From Mycobacterium sp. ITM-2016-00317 (GTDB lineage: Bacteria > Actinomycetota > Actinomycetes > Mycobacteriales > Mycobacteriaceae), in assembly GCF_002968295.1 (NCBI RefSeq), contig NZ_CP134399.1, positions 1,798,001 to 1,862,000 of the forward strand: DNA of 64,000 nucleotides. Direction: 5' to 3'. The translations under genes and the position numbers were made by a program. This document shows, in pieces, positions 1-10,075 of this stretch (its first letter is position 1; each line of letters begins with the position of its first letter). A model generated the notes under the pieces. It had not been told where the DNA came from. It saw only the letters and a program-made list of their open reading frames with translations, and ran no database searches.

Positions 1-442
1 TGGATCACTGTTGCCCATGCGGGATCTGATCCGGATGGCCGCGCGCGCCCACCACTACCTCTACGTCTACGACCAACACAGCGGCCAATCCCTGTATCTG
101 GGCCGATCGAAGCGGTTGGCCACCGCAGCGCAGCGGATCGTGTTGCACGCGCGCGACCGCGGCTGTACGCGGCCCGGGTGCAGCGCTCCCGGGTATTGGT
201 GTCAGGTCCACCACGCCACCGCCGACTGGAAAGACGGCGGCCACACCGACATCGACGACCTGACCTTCGCCTGCCCGTCAGATCACCGGATGCTCGACAA
301 GACGGGCTGGAGCACCACCCGCAACACCAAGAACCAGACCGAGTGGATTCCGCCGCCGGAGCTGGATACCGGCCAACACCGCATCAACGGCTACCACCAC
401 CCCGACCGCTACCTCCTCCCCGAAGACGACCAAGGCCCATGA
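1..442 (+). CDS. DUF222/HNH endonuclease (13E12-repeat type), C-terminal part
   Basis: The reading frame is open to the left edge (it reads through base 2), so this is the C-terminal part of a longer protein. The visible part contains the HNH-type core: a CTRPGC motif, then a CQVHH motif, then aspartates and a CPSDHRML motif, which together form the zinc and catalytic His-Asn-His-like site. This is the typical C-terminus of the multi-copy DUF222 plus HNH proteins of mycobacteria (13E12 family). These are predicted nucleases associated with repeats, and their exact role is unknown. The stop at 440-442 lies inside a short tandem duplication. Family call is firm; function is inferred from the fold only. 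Confidence 0.85.
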   Translation, partial: GSLLPMRDLIRMAARAHHYLYVYDQHSGQSLYLGRSKRLATAAQRIVLHARDRGCTRPGCSAPGYWCQVHHATADWKDGGHTDIDDLTFACPSDHRMLDKTGWSTTRNTKNQTEWIPPPELDTGQHRINGYHHPDRYLLPEDDQGP

Positions 443-463
443 GAGACGACAAGGCCCATGAGA
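425..463. repeat. Tandem 19-20 bp duplication at the 3' end of the HNH gene
   Basis: Two adjacent copies (425-444 and 445-463) share gacgac followed by aaggcccatgaga; the first copy has one extra c. The duplication covers the stop codon of the HNH gene, so the stop is itself duplicated. It looks like a recent slippage event. Confidence 0.8.
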
Positions 464-474
464 AGCGCTGCCGC

Positions 475-864
475 TCAATCGATCAGGTCGACCCGCACGG
501 TGAGCAGATTCGTCCCGAATGTGCGCACGCCGACGTTGTTGTACTGCGGCAGGGTGCGCATCCGTGCCCGGGCGTCGTCCTCGGGGAGCAGGTGCGCCGT
601 CCCGCGGTGCCAGCGTCCGTTCAGTCGCACGCGGACGTCAGGGTCGGCTTTGATGTTGCGGATGTAATCCGACTTCTCGCCGAATTCGGAGACGAACCAG
701 AAGCTGTCGCCGATGCGGCGTCCGCCCAGCGGGGTGGTCCGGGGTTCGCCGGATCTGCGCCCGGTGGTCTCCAGCAGCGTCTGAAACGGTAGGCGCCGCA
801 TCACCCGGTTGGCGACGTTCTTCTGGAAGAACTTGGTGACGCGGTCACGCAGCGTGTCCGTCAT
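475..864 (-). CDS. Deazaflavin (F420)-dependent nitroreductase family protein (Ddn-like)
   Basis: A 129-residue protein of the size and pattern of the split beta-barrel Ddn family: an N-terminal helix, then TTGRRSGEPRTTPL, the F420-contacting region, then DSFWFVSEFGEKSDYIRNI and a C-terminal barrel. Family members use reduced F420 to reduce quinones or nitro compounds, or have no known substrate. The ATG start at 864 is preceded by a good GGGGAGG ribosome site. It lies downstream of an acyl-CoA-dehydrogenase-like gene on the same strand with a 15-base gap, so the two are probably co-transcribed and under the TetR gene next door. The substrate cannot be read from the sequence. Confidence 0.85.
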   Translation of the reverse strand: MTDTLRDRVTKFFQKNVANRVMRRLPFQTLLETTGRRSGEPRTTPLGGRRIGDSFWFVSEFGEKSDYIRNIKADPDVRVRLNGRWHRGTAHLLPEDDARARMRTLPQYNNVGVRTFGTNLLTVRVDLID

Positions 865-879
865 CGAACCTCCCCGGTC

Positions 880-2046
880 TCACACCATCGCGGTGCGCGG
901 AATCTTCCTCCCCATTGTGAGGGCGCCGGCCAGTTCACGGCTGGTGTCGTAGTCGAAAATGACATGGCCGATGATCACGTCGACGTCGCGTTTGATGCGT
1001 TGCAGCGGGTTGTCCAGAAAGTGGGCGCTCGCGCCGGACGCGGCCAGCAGGTCGGCGACGATCGCCCGCGACTCGTGCACGATGTGCGCCGCCGCGAGCC
1101 TGGCCTGCCCGCGCACCGACCGTTCCACCGGTTCCCCCGCGGCCACGATCGCCTCGATCTCTGCGACGGTGTCGGCCAACAGGCTGCGCAACGCGCGCAA
1201 CCGCACGTTCGCCTCGCCCAGATGCATCGCCGCGACCGGCTTGTCCTTCTGCATGACGCCCTCGTAGGCCAGGAATCTCTGCGAGAGCCGTTCGCCGTAG
1301 ATCTCGGCGGCGCGCTCCGCACTGCCCAGCGCCGGCATCGCGGCCAGCAGCGCCAGCGCCGGCACCATCGGCCATCGGTAGGTGTCGGCGTCGTGCAACG
1401 CCGCGCCGGGCGCCGTCCCGGTGTAGATGTCGGACACTTCGACGACCCGGTGCGACGGCACGAAGGCATCGTCGATCACCACGTCGTTGGATCCGGTGGC
1501 GCGCATGCCGTCGGTGTGCCACACGTCCTCGATGCGGGCGTCCTGGATCGGCAGCAGTGCCAGCACCGGGTAGATCGTGCTCGGATCCCCGGCCGTGCGC
1601 TCGCACAGCGCGCCGACCATGATCCAGTTGCCGTCCATCACCCCGGTCGCCCACGACCACCGGCCGGTCAACCTCAGGCCGCCGTCGCAACTCACCCCGT
1701 GCCCTGTCGGGGCCAGCGGCGCCGGCGCCAGGAACGGACGCGTCGCGAACGCCTCCTGCTGAGCCTGCTCGCTGAACAGCGCGAGCATCCAGTTGTGCAG
1801 TGCGTAGAAACCGAGCGTCCACGCGCTCGACGCGCACCCGTGGGCCATCCGGCGGACCGGGTCCAGGATCGCCGGGAAACGCGCCTGCATCCCGCCGTAG
1901 CGCGCGGGGACCAGCAGGTCGAAGAAACCGGACGCCGTCGCGTCGGCGACGGTGTCGGCGGGCAACCGGCGCAGCCGCTCCGCCTCGGTCGCGCGGGCGG
2001 CGAGCCGGTCGACGAATTCGGGGGTGACAGGCGGGGCGGTGGACAT
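880..2046 (-). CDS. Acyl-CoA dehydrogenase-fold flavoprotein (HsaA/HpaB-like)
   Basis: A 388-residue protein with the acyl-CoA dehydrogenase fold: helical N-domain, central beta-domain with GRWSWATGVMDGNW, and a C-terminal helical domain ending GHVIFDYD. The pattern (ARYGGMQ near the N-terminus, no obvious catalytic Glu in the usual place) is nearer to flavin-dependent monooxygenases of the HsaA group than to true acyl-CoA dehydrogenases. Role inferred: oxidation or hydroxylation of an aromatic or lipid substrate with reduced flavin, perhaps paired with the downstream F420-family protein. It follows the TetR gene by 34 bases, and that gap holds a perfect palindrome ending 12 bases before this ATG. 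Confidence 0.8.
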   Translation of the reverse strand: MSTAPPVTPEFVDRLAARATEAERLRRLPADTVADATASGFFDLLVPARYGGMQARFPAILDPVRRMAHGCASSAWTLGFYALHNWMLALFSEQAQQEAFATRPFLAPAPLAPTGHGVSCDGGLRLTGRWSWATGVMDGNWIMVGALCERTAGDPSTIYPVLALLPIQDARIEDVWHTDGMRATGSNDVVIDDAFVPSHRVVEVSDIYTGTAPGAALHDADTYRWPMVPALALLAAMPALGSAERAAEIYGERLSQRFLAYEGVMQKDKPVAAMHLGEANVRLRALRSLLADTVAEIEAIVAAGEPVERSVRGQARLAAAHIVHESRAIVADLLAASGASAHFLDNPLQRIKRDVDVIIGHVIFDYDTSRELAGALTMGRKIPRTAMV

Positions 2047-2058
2047 GGCCGGAAATTA

Positions 2059-2076
2059 CCATACCTTTAGGTATGG
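2059..2076. promoter_or_regulatory. Perfect palindrome, probable TetR operator
   Basis: CCATACC-TTTA-GGTATGG is an 18-base inverted repeat with 7-base arms in the 34-base gap between the TetR gene and the flavoprotein gene. On the minus strand the right arm runs into TATGGT, a plausible -10 hexamer about 11 bases before the ATG. Repressor binding here would block an internal promoter for 2046-880. The assignment to the adjacent TetR protein is inferred from position and from the usual size of TetR sites. Confidence 0.65.
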
Positions 2077-2080
2077 AAGG

Positions 2081-2644
2081 TCAGCGCGAGAGCATCAGTT
2101 CCAGGAAGCGCTCACGTTGCGCGTCCACGGCCGGCCCCGGCGGAATGTCGGAGAGATGAAGGAAGCCGATTCCCGCGGCGAACGTGGCCCGTGCCCGCAT
2201 CTCGGCTTCTGCGGTATCGAACCCCGCGTCGACGAACGCCTGCCGGACCGCGGCGAGCACCAGGTGATCGGCATGCCGCACGCCGGCGGCGACGACGGGG
2301 TCGGTGCGAGCCCATTCCCGCATCGCGCGCTCCAGCGTCCACTGCCGGTCGCCGAGCAGTGAGGCCATCATCCGGCTCAGCCGCTCACGAGGGCCCAGGT
2401 GCTCCAATTGCCCGAAATGCCGGCGATCGCGGTCCTGCAGCTGCGCCCAGGACTGCACCAGTGCGGCGCGGTAGGTGGTCATGTCCGTGAAGTGCCAGTA
2501 GAAGCTGCCCTTGGTGACGCCGAGGCGCGTGCACAGGCGGTCGAGTTTGAGCGCCTCGCGTCCTTCGTCGGCCAGGATTTCGTAACCGGCCTGAATCCAG
2601 TCGTCGGACGACAATCTGCCTGAACGCGCCTGGGCTTTCGCCAT
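2081..2644 (-). CDS. TetR/AcrR family transcriptional regulator
   Basis: 187 residues with a TetR N-terminal helix-turn-helix: GYEILADEGREALKLDRLCTR, then LGVTKGSFYWHF, the classical recognition helix with the SFYWHF ending. The C-terminal ligand-binding half is divergent, as usual. It is the first gene of a minus-strand cluster with the flavoprotein and the Ddn-like gene. The palindrome at 2059-2076 just past its stop codon is the best candidate for its operator. The inducer is unknown; the neighbours suggest an aromatic or lipid compound. Confidence 0.9.
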   Translation of the reverse strand: MAKAQARSGRLSSDDWIQAGYEILADEGREALKLDRLCTRLGVTKGSFYWHFTDMTTYRAALVQSWAQLQDRDRRHFGQLEHLGPRERLSRMMASLLGDRQWTLERAMREWARTDPVVAAGVRHADHLVLAAVRQAFVDAGFDTAEAEMRARATFAAGIGFLHLSDIPPGPAVDAQRERFLELMLSR

Positions 2645-4013
<1,369 letters not shown>

Positions 4014-4027
4014 CAGACGTACGAGAA

Positions 4028-4063
4028 CGAAGCCCCCGGCCGATGCGGCCGGGGGCTTCGTTT
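4028..4063 (+). terminator. Rho-independent terminator after the antigen 85 gene
   Basis: A perfect 14-base stem (CGAAGCCCCCGGCC paired with its complement) around the 5-base loop GATGC, followed by TTTAT. It starts 15 bases after the antigen 85 stop codon. Confidence 0.85.
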
Positions 4064-4096
4064 ATCCGCGGCCGTCCTGGGCTTACTGTGGCCAAC

Positions 4097-5095
4097 ATGA
4101 CCGAAATCAACGCGATGGTGGCCCACCAGGACGCCGAGGGTGTCATCGCACTGCGCCACGAGGTGGTCGACGAGTCGTTCCTGCCCGACGGCGAGGTCGA
4201 CATCCACGTCGAGTACTCCAGCGTGAACTACAAGGACGCGCTGGCCGTCTCCCCGAAGGGCGGCGTCGCCCAGACCTATCCGTTGATTCCCGGCATCGAT
4301 GTCGCGGGCACGGTCACCGCGAGCACGTCCCCGGACTTCGCCGTCGGCGACCGCGTGATCGCCCACGGCCAGGACATCGGGACGGGCCGGCACGGTGGCT
4401 ACGCACAGGTCGCCCGCTATCCCGCCGATTATCTCGTCAAGCTGTCCTCGCTGAGCACCGCCGACGCCGCGGCGGTCGGCACCGCAGGCTTCACCGCGGC
4501 GATGAGCGTCAACGCCGTCCGCGCGCACGGCATCAACCCCGGCGACGGACCGGTCCTGGTGACCGGAGCCACCGGCGGCGTCGGCAGCATCAGCGTGGAC
4601 CTGTTGTCCGGCCTGGGCTACGAGGTGGTGGCGTCCACCGGAAAGGCCGAAGCCCACGACCTGCTGCGCGACCTCGGGGCCGCCGAGGTGATCGACCGGG
4701 TCCCCGGCCCGGACGACAAGGTGCGGCCGCTGGGCAAGGCGCACTGGGCCGCCGTCGTCGACTGCGTCGGCGGCAAGACACTGGCCTATGCGCTGAGCAC
4801 GCTGAGATACGGCGGCATCGCCGCGATCTCCGGGCTGGCAGGATCGCCGGATCTGCCCGCCACCGTGCTGCCGTTCATCCTGCGGGGCGTCACCCTGGCC
4901 GGCATCGACTCCGTACTGCTTCCGATCGGGAAACGACGCGAGGTCTGGGCGCAGATCGAATCAGAGCTGATGCCAACCCATCTCGCGCGGGTCACCCGCG
5001 AGGTGTCTGTCCTCGAGGTCGAGGACGTGCTGAAGACCATCATCGGGGGCGGCGTCACCGGCCGCACCCTGGTGGCGGTGCACGACGGGTTCTGA
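4097..5095 (+). CDS. YhdH/YhfP (AcuI)-type NADPH-dependent quinone/acrylyl-CoA reductase
   Basis: 332 residues of the medium-chain dehydrogenase/reductase fold without zinc ligands. Visible are the VNYKDALAVSPKGG segment, GIDVAGTV, and the nucleotide-binding VTGATGGVGSISVDLLSGLGYEVVAS. This arrangement defines the YhdH/AcuI group, which reduces acrylyl-CoA or quinone-like enones with NADPH. The start is ATG 4097; an in-frame GTG lies at 4088. The ribosome site is weak in both cases. The 3' end overlaps the convergent molybdopterin oxidoreductase gene by 41 bases. Family call firm, substrate unknown. Confidence 0.88.
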   Translation: MTEINAMVAHQDAEGVIALRHEVVDESFLPDGEVDIHVEYSSVNYKDALAVSPKGGVAQTYPLIPGIDVAGTVTASTSPDFAVGDRVIAHGQDIGTGRHGGYAQVARYPADYLVKLSSLSTADAAAVGTAGFTAAMSVNAVRAHGINPGDGPVLVTGATGGVGSISVDLLSGLGYEVVASTGKAEAHDLLRDLGAAEVIDRVPGPDDKVRPLGKAHWAAVVDCVGGKTLAYALSTLRYGGIAAISGLAGSPDLPATVLPFILRGVTLAGIDSVLLPIGKRREVWAQIESELMPTHLARVTREVSVLEVEDVLKTIIGGGVTGRTLVAVHDGF

Positions 5096-7328
5096 CCCGG
5101 CACGGCACCCCGTTGACCACCTGGGTGTTGCTCGGGACATCCACGAGCGCACCCGGATTGAGCAGGTTGACGTTGACGCCCGGGTGGGCGTTGGCCACAT
5201 CCATGCGGGTTCCGTCGACGCCGTGCCCCCAGCCGTGCGGTAACGACACCACGCCCGGCATCATCTCGTCGCTCACCTCGGCGACCACCACGACAGATCC
5301 CTCGCTCGTCGACACCTCCACCAGCTGCCCGTCGGATACCCCGTTGCCGGCCGCGTCGTCGGGGTGGATCAGCAGCGTGCACCGCTCCCGGCCGCGCATC
5401 AGACCCGAAACATTGTGCAGCCACGAGTTGTTCGACCGCAGATGGCGCCGGCTGGTCAACACCAGGTCGGGCGCTGCACGCTCCGAGCGATCCGCCAGCC
5501 GCGCGACATCGGCAGTCAGGACGGGATGGACGAGTTCGATCCGGCCCGACGGGGTGGTCAGCACCTCGGCCAGCCGACCGCCGTCGAGTTCGCCGAGCCG
5601 CAACCCGCCGGGGTGGCGGCGGACCTCGGCGAGTGTCAACCCTCCGGGGCGGCGGCCGATGTCGTCACCCCATGGGCCGACGCGGATGCCGAGATCGAGC
5701 ATCCGTTCCGGGCCAACACCTTCCAGCGCCGCGAACACCTCGGCAGGGTCACGTCCGAACAGGGGAGTGTCGGAGGCCTGGCAGGCGGTGTGGATGATGC
5801 CCTGGGTGTAGAGGTCGTCCATGGCCGGCACGTCGACCTCGGGCAGCGGAGTGCCCAGCAGTGCGCCCGCCAGCCGCAGCATGATCTCCCATTCCTGCGG
5901 CCGGTCCGGCGGCGGTGCCAGCGCCGGCTCGGACCACTTCACGCACGACGCAATGGAGTACATCCAGTACAGGTCGTCGCAGTGCGGCCGTTCCAAGGGA
6001 GACAGCCCAGGCAGGACCACGTGTGCGTGCCGACTGGTCTCGTTGAGCCAGTTGTCCACGGAGATCATCGCGTCCAGGCCTGCGAGTGCGGCGTCGAGGC
6101 GGCCGGCGCCCGGCGCGGAGAGCACCGGATTGCCGGCGACGGTGATCAGCCCGCGGATGCGGCCATCGCCGGGGGTGTCGATCTCCTCGGCCAGGCAACT
6201 GACCGGAAACTGGCCGAGCACTTCCGGGGTCCCGCGCACCCGGCTGCGGAACCGGCCGAACCGCCACCCCGGCCCGGGCTGATCGGGTGGCTTCATGAAC
6301 ATCGGCGACCACACGGCGGCCTTGGGGAACAGCGCCCCGCCGGGACGGTCGATGCTGCCGAGCGCGACGTTGAGCACGAACACCAGCCAGGTGGCCAGTG
6401 TGCCGAATTCCTGTGTGCACGCACCGATCCGGCTGTACAGGACCGGACGCTGCGCCGCGGCGAGATCCGCGGCCAGGCGTCGGATCGTCGCCGCGGGAAC
6501 TCCGGTGGCCGGCTCGACACCCTCCGGGGCGAACGGTTCGGCCAATGCGACGACGTCGTCGAGGCCGTCGACCAGGCCGTCCAGGTGCGCGGGGCGACGG
6601 ATGGCGCCCTCTTCGGCCAGCGTGCGCAACACGGCGAACAAGAGCAGCGCGTCGGTGCCCGGGCGCACCGGGACCCACTCGGAGGCGCGGCGCGCGGTCG
6701 CGGTGCGGCGGGGGTCGACGACCACCACCCGGCCGCCGCGGGCCCGGATCGCGGCCAGGCGTCCCATGACGTCGGGCGCCGAGAGCATCGATCCCTGCGA
6801 CGCCGCGGGGTTGGCCCCCACCATCACCAGGTGGTCGGTGCGGTCGAGGTCGGGGATCGGCGCATTCCACATCCCGCCGAACAGCAACGCGCTCACCACG
6901 TTCAGCGGCCACTGGTCGACGGTGCCTGGCGTGTAGTACGCAGGCATGCCCGCCGCGCCGGCCATTCCGACCAGCGCTCCGACGTAGGTTTCCAGTCCCA
7001 GGTTGTGCGCCACCGGATTACCGAGGTAGACGGTGACCGCGGCGGTTCCGAACCTGTCGACGACCGGCCGCAGCACCTTCTCGGCCTCGGCGAACGCATC
7101 ATCCCACGTGACCGGCACGTGGTCACCGGTCCGGGCGCGCACCAGCGGCGTGCGCAACCGATCCGGGTCGTGGTGGATGTGGTGCAGCGAGGCACCTTTG
7201 GGGCACAGATGGCCCCGCGACCACACGTCGTCGGGGTCACCGCGCACCGAGGTGGCGGTGCCGCGGTCGACGGCGACGCGCAGACCGCACATCGCCTCAC
7301 ACAGCGGGCAGGTGATGCGATGTTCCAC
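5055..7328 (-). CDS. Molybdopterin-dependent oxidoreductase (formate dehydrogenase / DMSO reductase superfamily)
   Basis: 757 residues. The N-terminus carries the four cysteines of a 4Fe-4S cluster (CPLCEAMC and a later GHLCPKG), followed by the molybdopterin core (MVGANPAASQGSML, VVVDPRRTATARRASEWVPVRPGTDALLL) and a C-terminal molydopterin-dinucleotide-binding domain near residues 620-740 (LTSRRHLRSNNSWLHN, SLPHGWGHG). There is no Tat signal, so it is probably cytoplasmic. It follows fadE23 on the same strand with a 30-base gap and may be co-transcribed with fadE24-fadE23. Substrate unknown; formate or an acyl/aldehyde compound are possibilities only. Its 3' end overlaps the convergent YhdH-type gene. 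Confidence 0.88.
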   Translation of the reverse strand: MEHRITCPLCEAMCGLRVAVDRGTATSVRGDPDDVWSRGHLCPKGASLHHIHHDPDRLRTPLVRARTGDHVPVTWDDAFAEAEKVLRPVVDRFGTAAVTVYLGNPVAHNLGLETYVGALVGMAGAAGMPAYYTPGTVDQWPLNVVSALLFGGMWNAPIPDLDRTDHLVMVGANPAASQGSMLSAPDVMGRLAAIRARGGRVVVVDPRRTATARRASEWVPVRPGTDALLLFAVLRTLAEEGAIRRPAHLDGLVDGLDDVVALAEPFAPEGVEPATGVPAATIRRLAADLAAAQRPVLYSRIGACTQEFGTLATWLVFVLNVALGSIDRPGGALFPKAAVWSPMFMKPPDQPGPGWRFGRFRSRVRGTPEVLGQFPVSCLAEEIDTPGDGRIRGLITVAGNPVLSAPGAGRLDAALAGLDAMISVDNWLNETSRHAHVVLPGLSPLERPHCDDLYWMYSIASCVKWSEPALAPPPDRPQEWEIMLRLAGALLGTPLPEVDVPAMDDLYTQGIIHTACQASDTPLFGRDPAEVFAALEGVGPERMLDLGIRVGPWGDDIGRRPGGLTLAEVRRHPGGLRLGELDGGRLAEVLTTPSGRIELVHPVLTADVARLADRSERAAPDLVLTSRRHLRSNNSWLHNVSGLMRGRERCTLLIHPDDAAGNGVSDGQLVEVSTSEGSVVVVAEVSDEMMPGVVSLPHGWGHGVDGTRMDVANAHPGVNVNLLNPGALVDVPSNTQVVNGVPCRVRTRRAPPPGCGR

Positions 7329-7358
7329 GAGCGCACCGTAGCAACCGGTGCGCAGTCG

Positions 7359-8576
7359 CTACTTCAATTCGGCCGAGGAGAGTCCGAGCAACCTGCGGGC
7401 GACCACCAGCTGCTGGATCTGCTGGGTGCCCTCGAAGATGTCCAGGATCTTGGAGTCGCGTGCCCACTTCTCCAGCAGGGTCTGCTCCGAATAGCCGGTG
7501 GTCCCGGCCATTTCGACCGCCTTGAGGGTGATGTCGCTGGCCACCCGGGCGGCCTTGGCCTTGCCCATCGAGGCTTCCTTGGAGTTCGGGATCCGGTTGT
7601 CTGCCTGCCAGGCCGAGCGCACCGTCAGCAGGTAGCCGGACTCCCATTCGGCCTCCATCCGGAGGAACTCCGCGGCCGCGGCGCTCTGCGCGTGGGCGGG
7701 CTTGTCGTAGGAGATCTCGATACCGGCGTCGGTGAGGATCTTGCGCAGGTCCTCGAGCGCGGCCCGGGCCACCCCGACGGCCATCGCCGCGACGATCGGG
7801 CGGGTGTTGTCGAAGGTCTCCATGACCCCGGCAAAACCCTTCTCCACGTGGATCTCCGGATCGCCGAGCAGGTTGTCCTTCGGGATCCGGGCGTTGTCGA
7901 ACCGGATCACCGCGGTGTCGGAGGCTTTGATGCCGAGCTTGTGCTCCAGCCGTTCGACCGTCACGCCCGGGTGCTCGCGAGGCACGATGAACGACTTGAT
8001 CGCCGCTCGGCCCTTCGACTTGTCCAGCGTCGCCCACACCACGATGTGGCTGGCCCGGGATCCGGCGGTGACGAAGATCTTCTCGCCGTTGATCACGTAC
8101 TCGTCACCGTCGAGCACCGCGGTGGTGGACACCGCGGCCGAGTCGGAACCGAAGCTCGGCTCGGTGATGGCCATCGCGGCCCACACGCCCTTGCCCAGTC
8201 GCTCCAGTTGCTCCGGGGTGGCCACCGACGAGATCGCCGCGTTGCCGAGGCCCTGGCGTGGCACCGACAGCAGCAGCGCCACGTCACCCCAGGAGATCTC
8301 CAGCGCGTTGAGCAACGCGGACATGTTGGCGCCGTTGATATTCGACTTCTTGCCGTCGTCGGCGGCTCCCACGAACGCGTCCGTGCCGGCGAACGAGATG
8401 GTCTTGGCCTCCGAGATGCCGTCGAACAGGTCGGCCAGGGTGTCGAGTTCGACGGGGTAGGCGTGCTCCATGAGGTCGTATTTGCGCGAGATGGGACGGA
8501 TCATCTCGGCGGCACCGTCGTGGCCCTTCTCGATGACCGCCTGGAGCTTCTTCGGCATTTCCAGATTGATCGCCAT
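7359..8576 (-). CDS. fadE23: Acyl-CoA dehydrogenase FadE23
   Basis: 405 residues, acyl-CoA dehydrogenase fold: MAITEPSFGSDSAAVSTTA and FVTAGSRASHIVVWAT in the flavin domain, and IFEGTQQIQQLVVARRLLGL at the C-terminus. The pairing with fadE24 upstream and hisN beyond matches M. tuberculosis Rv3137-Rv3140, so the name rests on both sequence and synteny. The ATG at 8576 is preferred over an in-frame TTG at 8585 because the AGGAAGG ribosome site lies 10 bases before the ATG but only 1 base before the TTG. The gap to fadE24 is 65 bases; the two products probably form a heteromeric enzyme, as other paired mycobacterial FadE proteins do (inference). Confidence 0.88.
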   Translation of the reverse strand: MAINLEMPKKLQAVIEKGHDGAAEMIRPISRKYDLMEHAYPVELDTLADLFDGISEAKTISFAGTDAFVGAADDGKKSNINGANMSALLNALEISWGDVALLLSVPRQGLGNAAISSVATPEQLERLGKGVWAAMAITEPSFGSDSAAVSTTAVLDGDEYVINGEKIFVTAGSRASHIVVWATLDKSKGRAAIKSFIVPREHPGVTVERLEHKLGIKASDTAVIRFDNARIPKDNLLGDPEIHVEKGFAGVMETFDNTRPIVAAMAVGVARAALEDLRKILTDAGIEISYDKPAHAQSAAAAEFLRMEAEWESGYLLTVRSAWQADNRIPNSKEASMGKAKAARVASDITLKAVEMAGTTGYSEQTLLEKWARDSKILDIFEGTQQIQQLVVARRLLGLSSAELK

Positions 8577-8641
8577 GATGTTCAAGCCTTCCTAGAGGGC
8601 GCTATCGGTTGAAGGACGCTGTCGGTTGAAGGACGTATCGG

Positions 8642-10033
8642 TCAGAGAACGACGACGCCTTCGGCGACGCCGATGGCCCGCAGGTCGCGGTACCAGCGTT
8701 CGACCGGGTGTTCCTTGGTGTAGCCGTGGCCGCCGAGCAGTTGGACGCCGTCGAGGCCGATCTGCATCGCCTTGTCACTGCCCAGCTTCTTGGCCAGCGC
8801 CGCCTCGCGGGCGAACGGCAGCCCCTGCTCGGCCCGCGCGGCACCGCGCCAGGTGATGAGCCGCAGGCCGTCCAGTTCGATCGCGATGTTGGCGCACATG
8901 AACGCCACCGACTGCCGGTGGGCGATCGGCTCACCGAATGCGGTGCGCTCCTTGACATACGGGATCACGTAGTCGAGGACCGCGTGCGAGGTGCCGACCG
9001 CCAGTGCGGCCCAGCCGAGGCGCGACAGCGCGATCGCCTCGGAATAGTTCTGCGCGTGCTCGGCCTCGGTGGCCTCTTCGCCCAGTCGCGCGCTGAGCGG
9101 GACGGTGACCTTGTCGAGTTCGACGCGGCCCAGCGCGGCGGCCCGGATGCCCATGCTCGGGTCCGGGGAGACCGTCAGCCCCGCGGTGTCCGCCTCGACG
9201 ACGAACAGTGCGGGCCTGCCGTTGAGTTGCGCTGCGATGATGAAGATCTCGGCGTCGGCGGCTGCGGGGACCAAGCTCTTGACCCCATCGAGGCGATACC
9301 CGCTCGGGGTGCGGACCGCGGTGGTCTTCAGCGCGGTCGGGTCGAACAGCGGGTGGGGTTCGGCGATGGCGACACAGCCCTGCGGCACATTGTCTCCGGC
9401 GAACTCCTTCAGGTAGGTGGCCTGCTGGTCGGCGCTGCCCCAGTAGGTCAGCGCGGACGCGACGCCGCCGGGCGCCAGGATCGGCAGCGCCAGCCCCATG
9501 TCGCCGTAGGCGAGCGCCTCGGCGACGAGTGCGTTGGTCACGGTGGTCCGGTGCTCGGCGATGCCGTCGAAATCCTCCGGCACGTTGATGGCGGTGATGC
9601 CCAGTTCGGCGGCCCTGGCGATCAGGTCCGGGGGATAGGCGGCGGCGTCGTCGGCGTCATGGGCCGCGGGCCGCAGGATCTCCTCGGCGAACTCCTCGAC
9701 GGTCGCAACGATCATCTTCTGGTCGTCGTCCGGGGTGAGGTCGAAGTAGTCCGAACCCTTGGGCCGGTGACCTTCCAGCCGGGTGGCCGGCTTGCCGAGG
9801 CCCTGCACGCGCTGCCACTGCCGGGTGGAGGCTCCGACGGCCGAGAACGCCTGCTGGACCCCGTAGCGCAGGCTCCGGTTCAGCGGGTCGCGCAGGTTGT
9901 ACTTGTCCAGGAACTCCTGCCCCATGATCGGCGTGATCAGCGCCAGGCCGATGGCGGTGACCGACCGCTTGTGCTTCTGCAGGCCCACGGCGCTCTCGTG
10001 GCCGTGGCGCTTGGACGGCAGGGTGTTCGTCAT
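8642..10033 (-). CDS. fadE24: Acyl-CoA dehydrogenase FadE24
   Basis: 463 residues, longer than usual because of an N-terminal extension of about 80 residues before the acyl-CoA dehydrogenase core. Core motifs: AIAEPHPLFDPTALKTTAV, IGIRAAALGRVELDKV-like segment (SMGIRAAALGRVELD), and a C-terminal LLGGHGYTKEHPVERWYRDLRA. In M. tuberculosis fadE24 is one of the genes induced by isoniazid (established knowledge). It is the first gene of a likely fadE24-fadE23-oxidoreductase operon, and a tandem 25-base repeat occupies its upstream region (10076-10125). Confidence 0.88.
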   Translation of the reverse strand: MTNTLPSKRHGHESAVGLQKHKRSVTAIGLALITPIMGQEFLDKYNLRDPLNRSLRYGVQQAFSAVGASTRQWQRVQGLGKPATRLEGHRPKGSDYFDLTPDDDQKMIVATVEEFAEEILRPAAHDADDAAAYPPDLIARAAELGITAINVPEDFDGIAEHRTTVTNALVAEALAYGDMGLALPILAPGGVASALTYWGSADQQATYLKEFAGDNVPQGCVAIAEPHPLFDPTALKTTAVRTPSGYRLDGVKSLVPAAADAEIFIIAAQLNGRPALFVVEADTAGLTVSPDPSMGIRAAALGRVELDKVTVPLSARLGEEATEAEHAQNYSEAIALSRLGWAALAVGTSHAVLDYVIPYVKERTAFGEPIAHRQSVAFMCANIAIELDGLRLITWRGAARAEQGLPFAREAALAKKLGSDKAMQIGLDGVQLLGGHGYTKEHPVERWYRDLRAIGVAEGVVVL

Positions 10034-10075
10034 GGGCTGCTGCCTCGTCTCATCGTCGGCGATACGCGAATGCGC

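Noticed and set aside
5364..8612. A 1,082-codon open frame on the plus strand
   Set aside because: It is antisense to the molybdopterin oxidoreductase and fadE23 genes, is rich in Arg/His/Gln/Gly and matches no family; long shadow frames are normal in this GC content.
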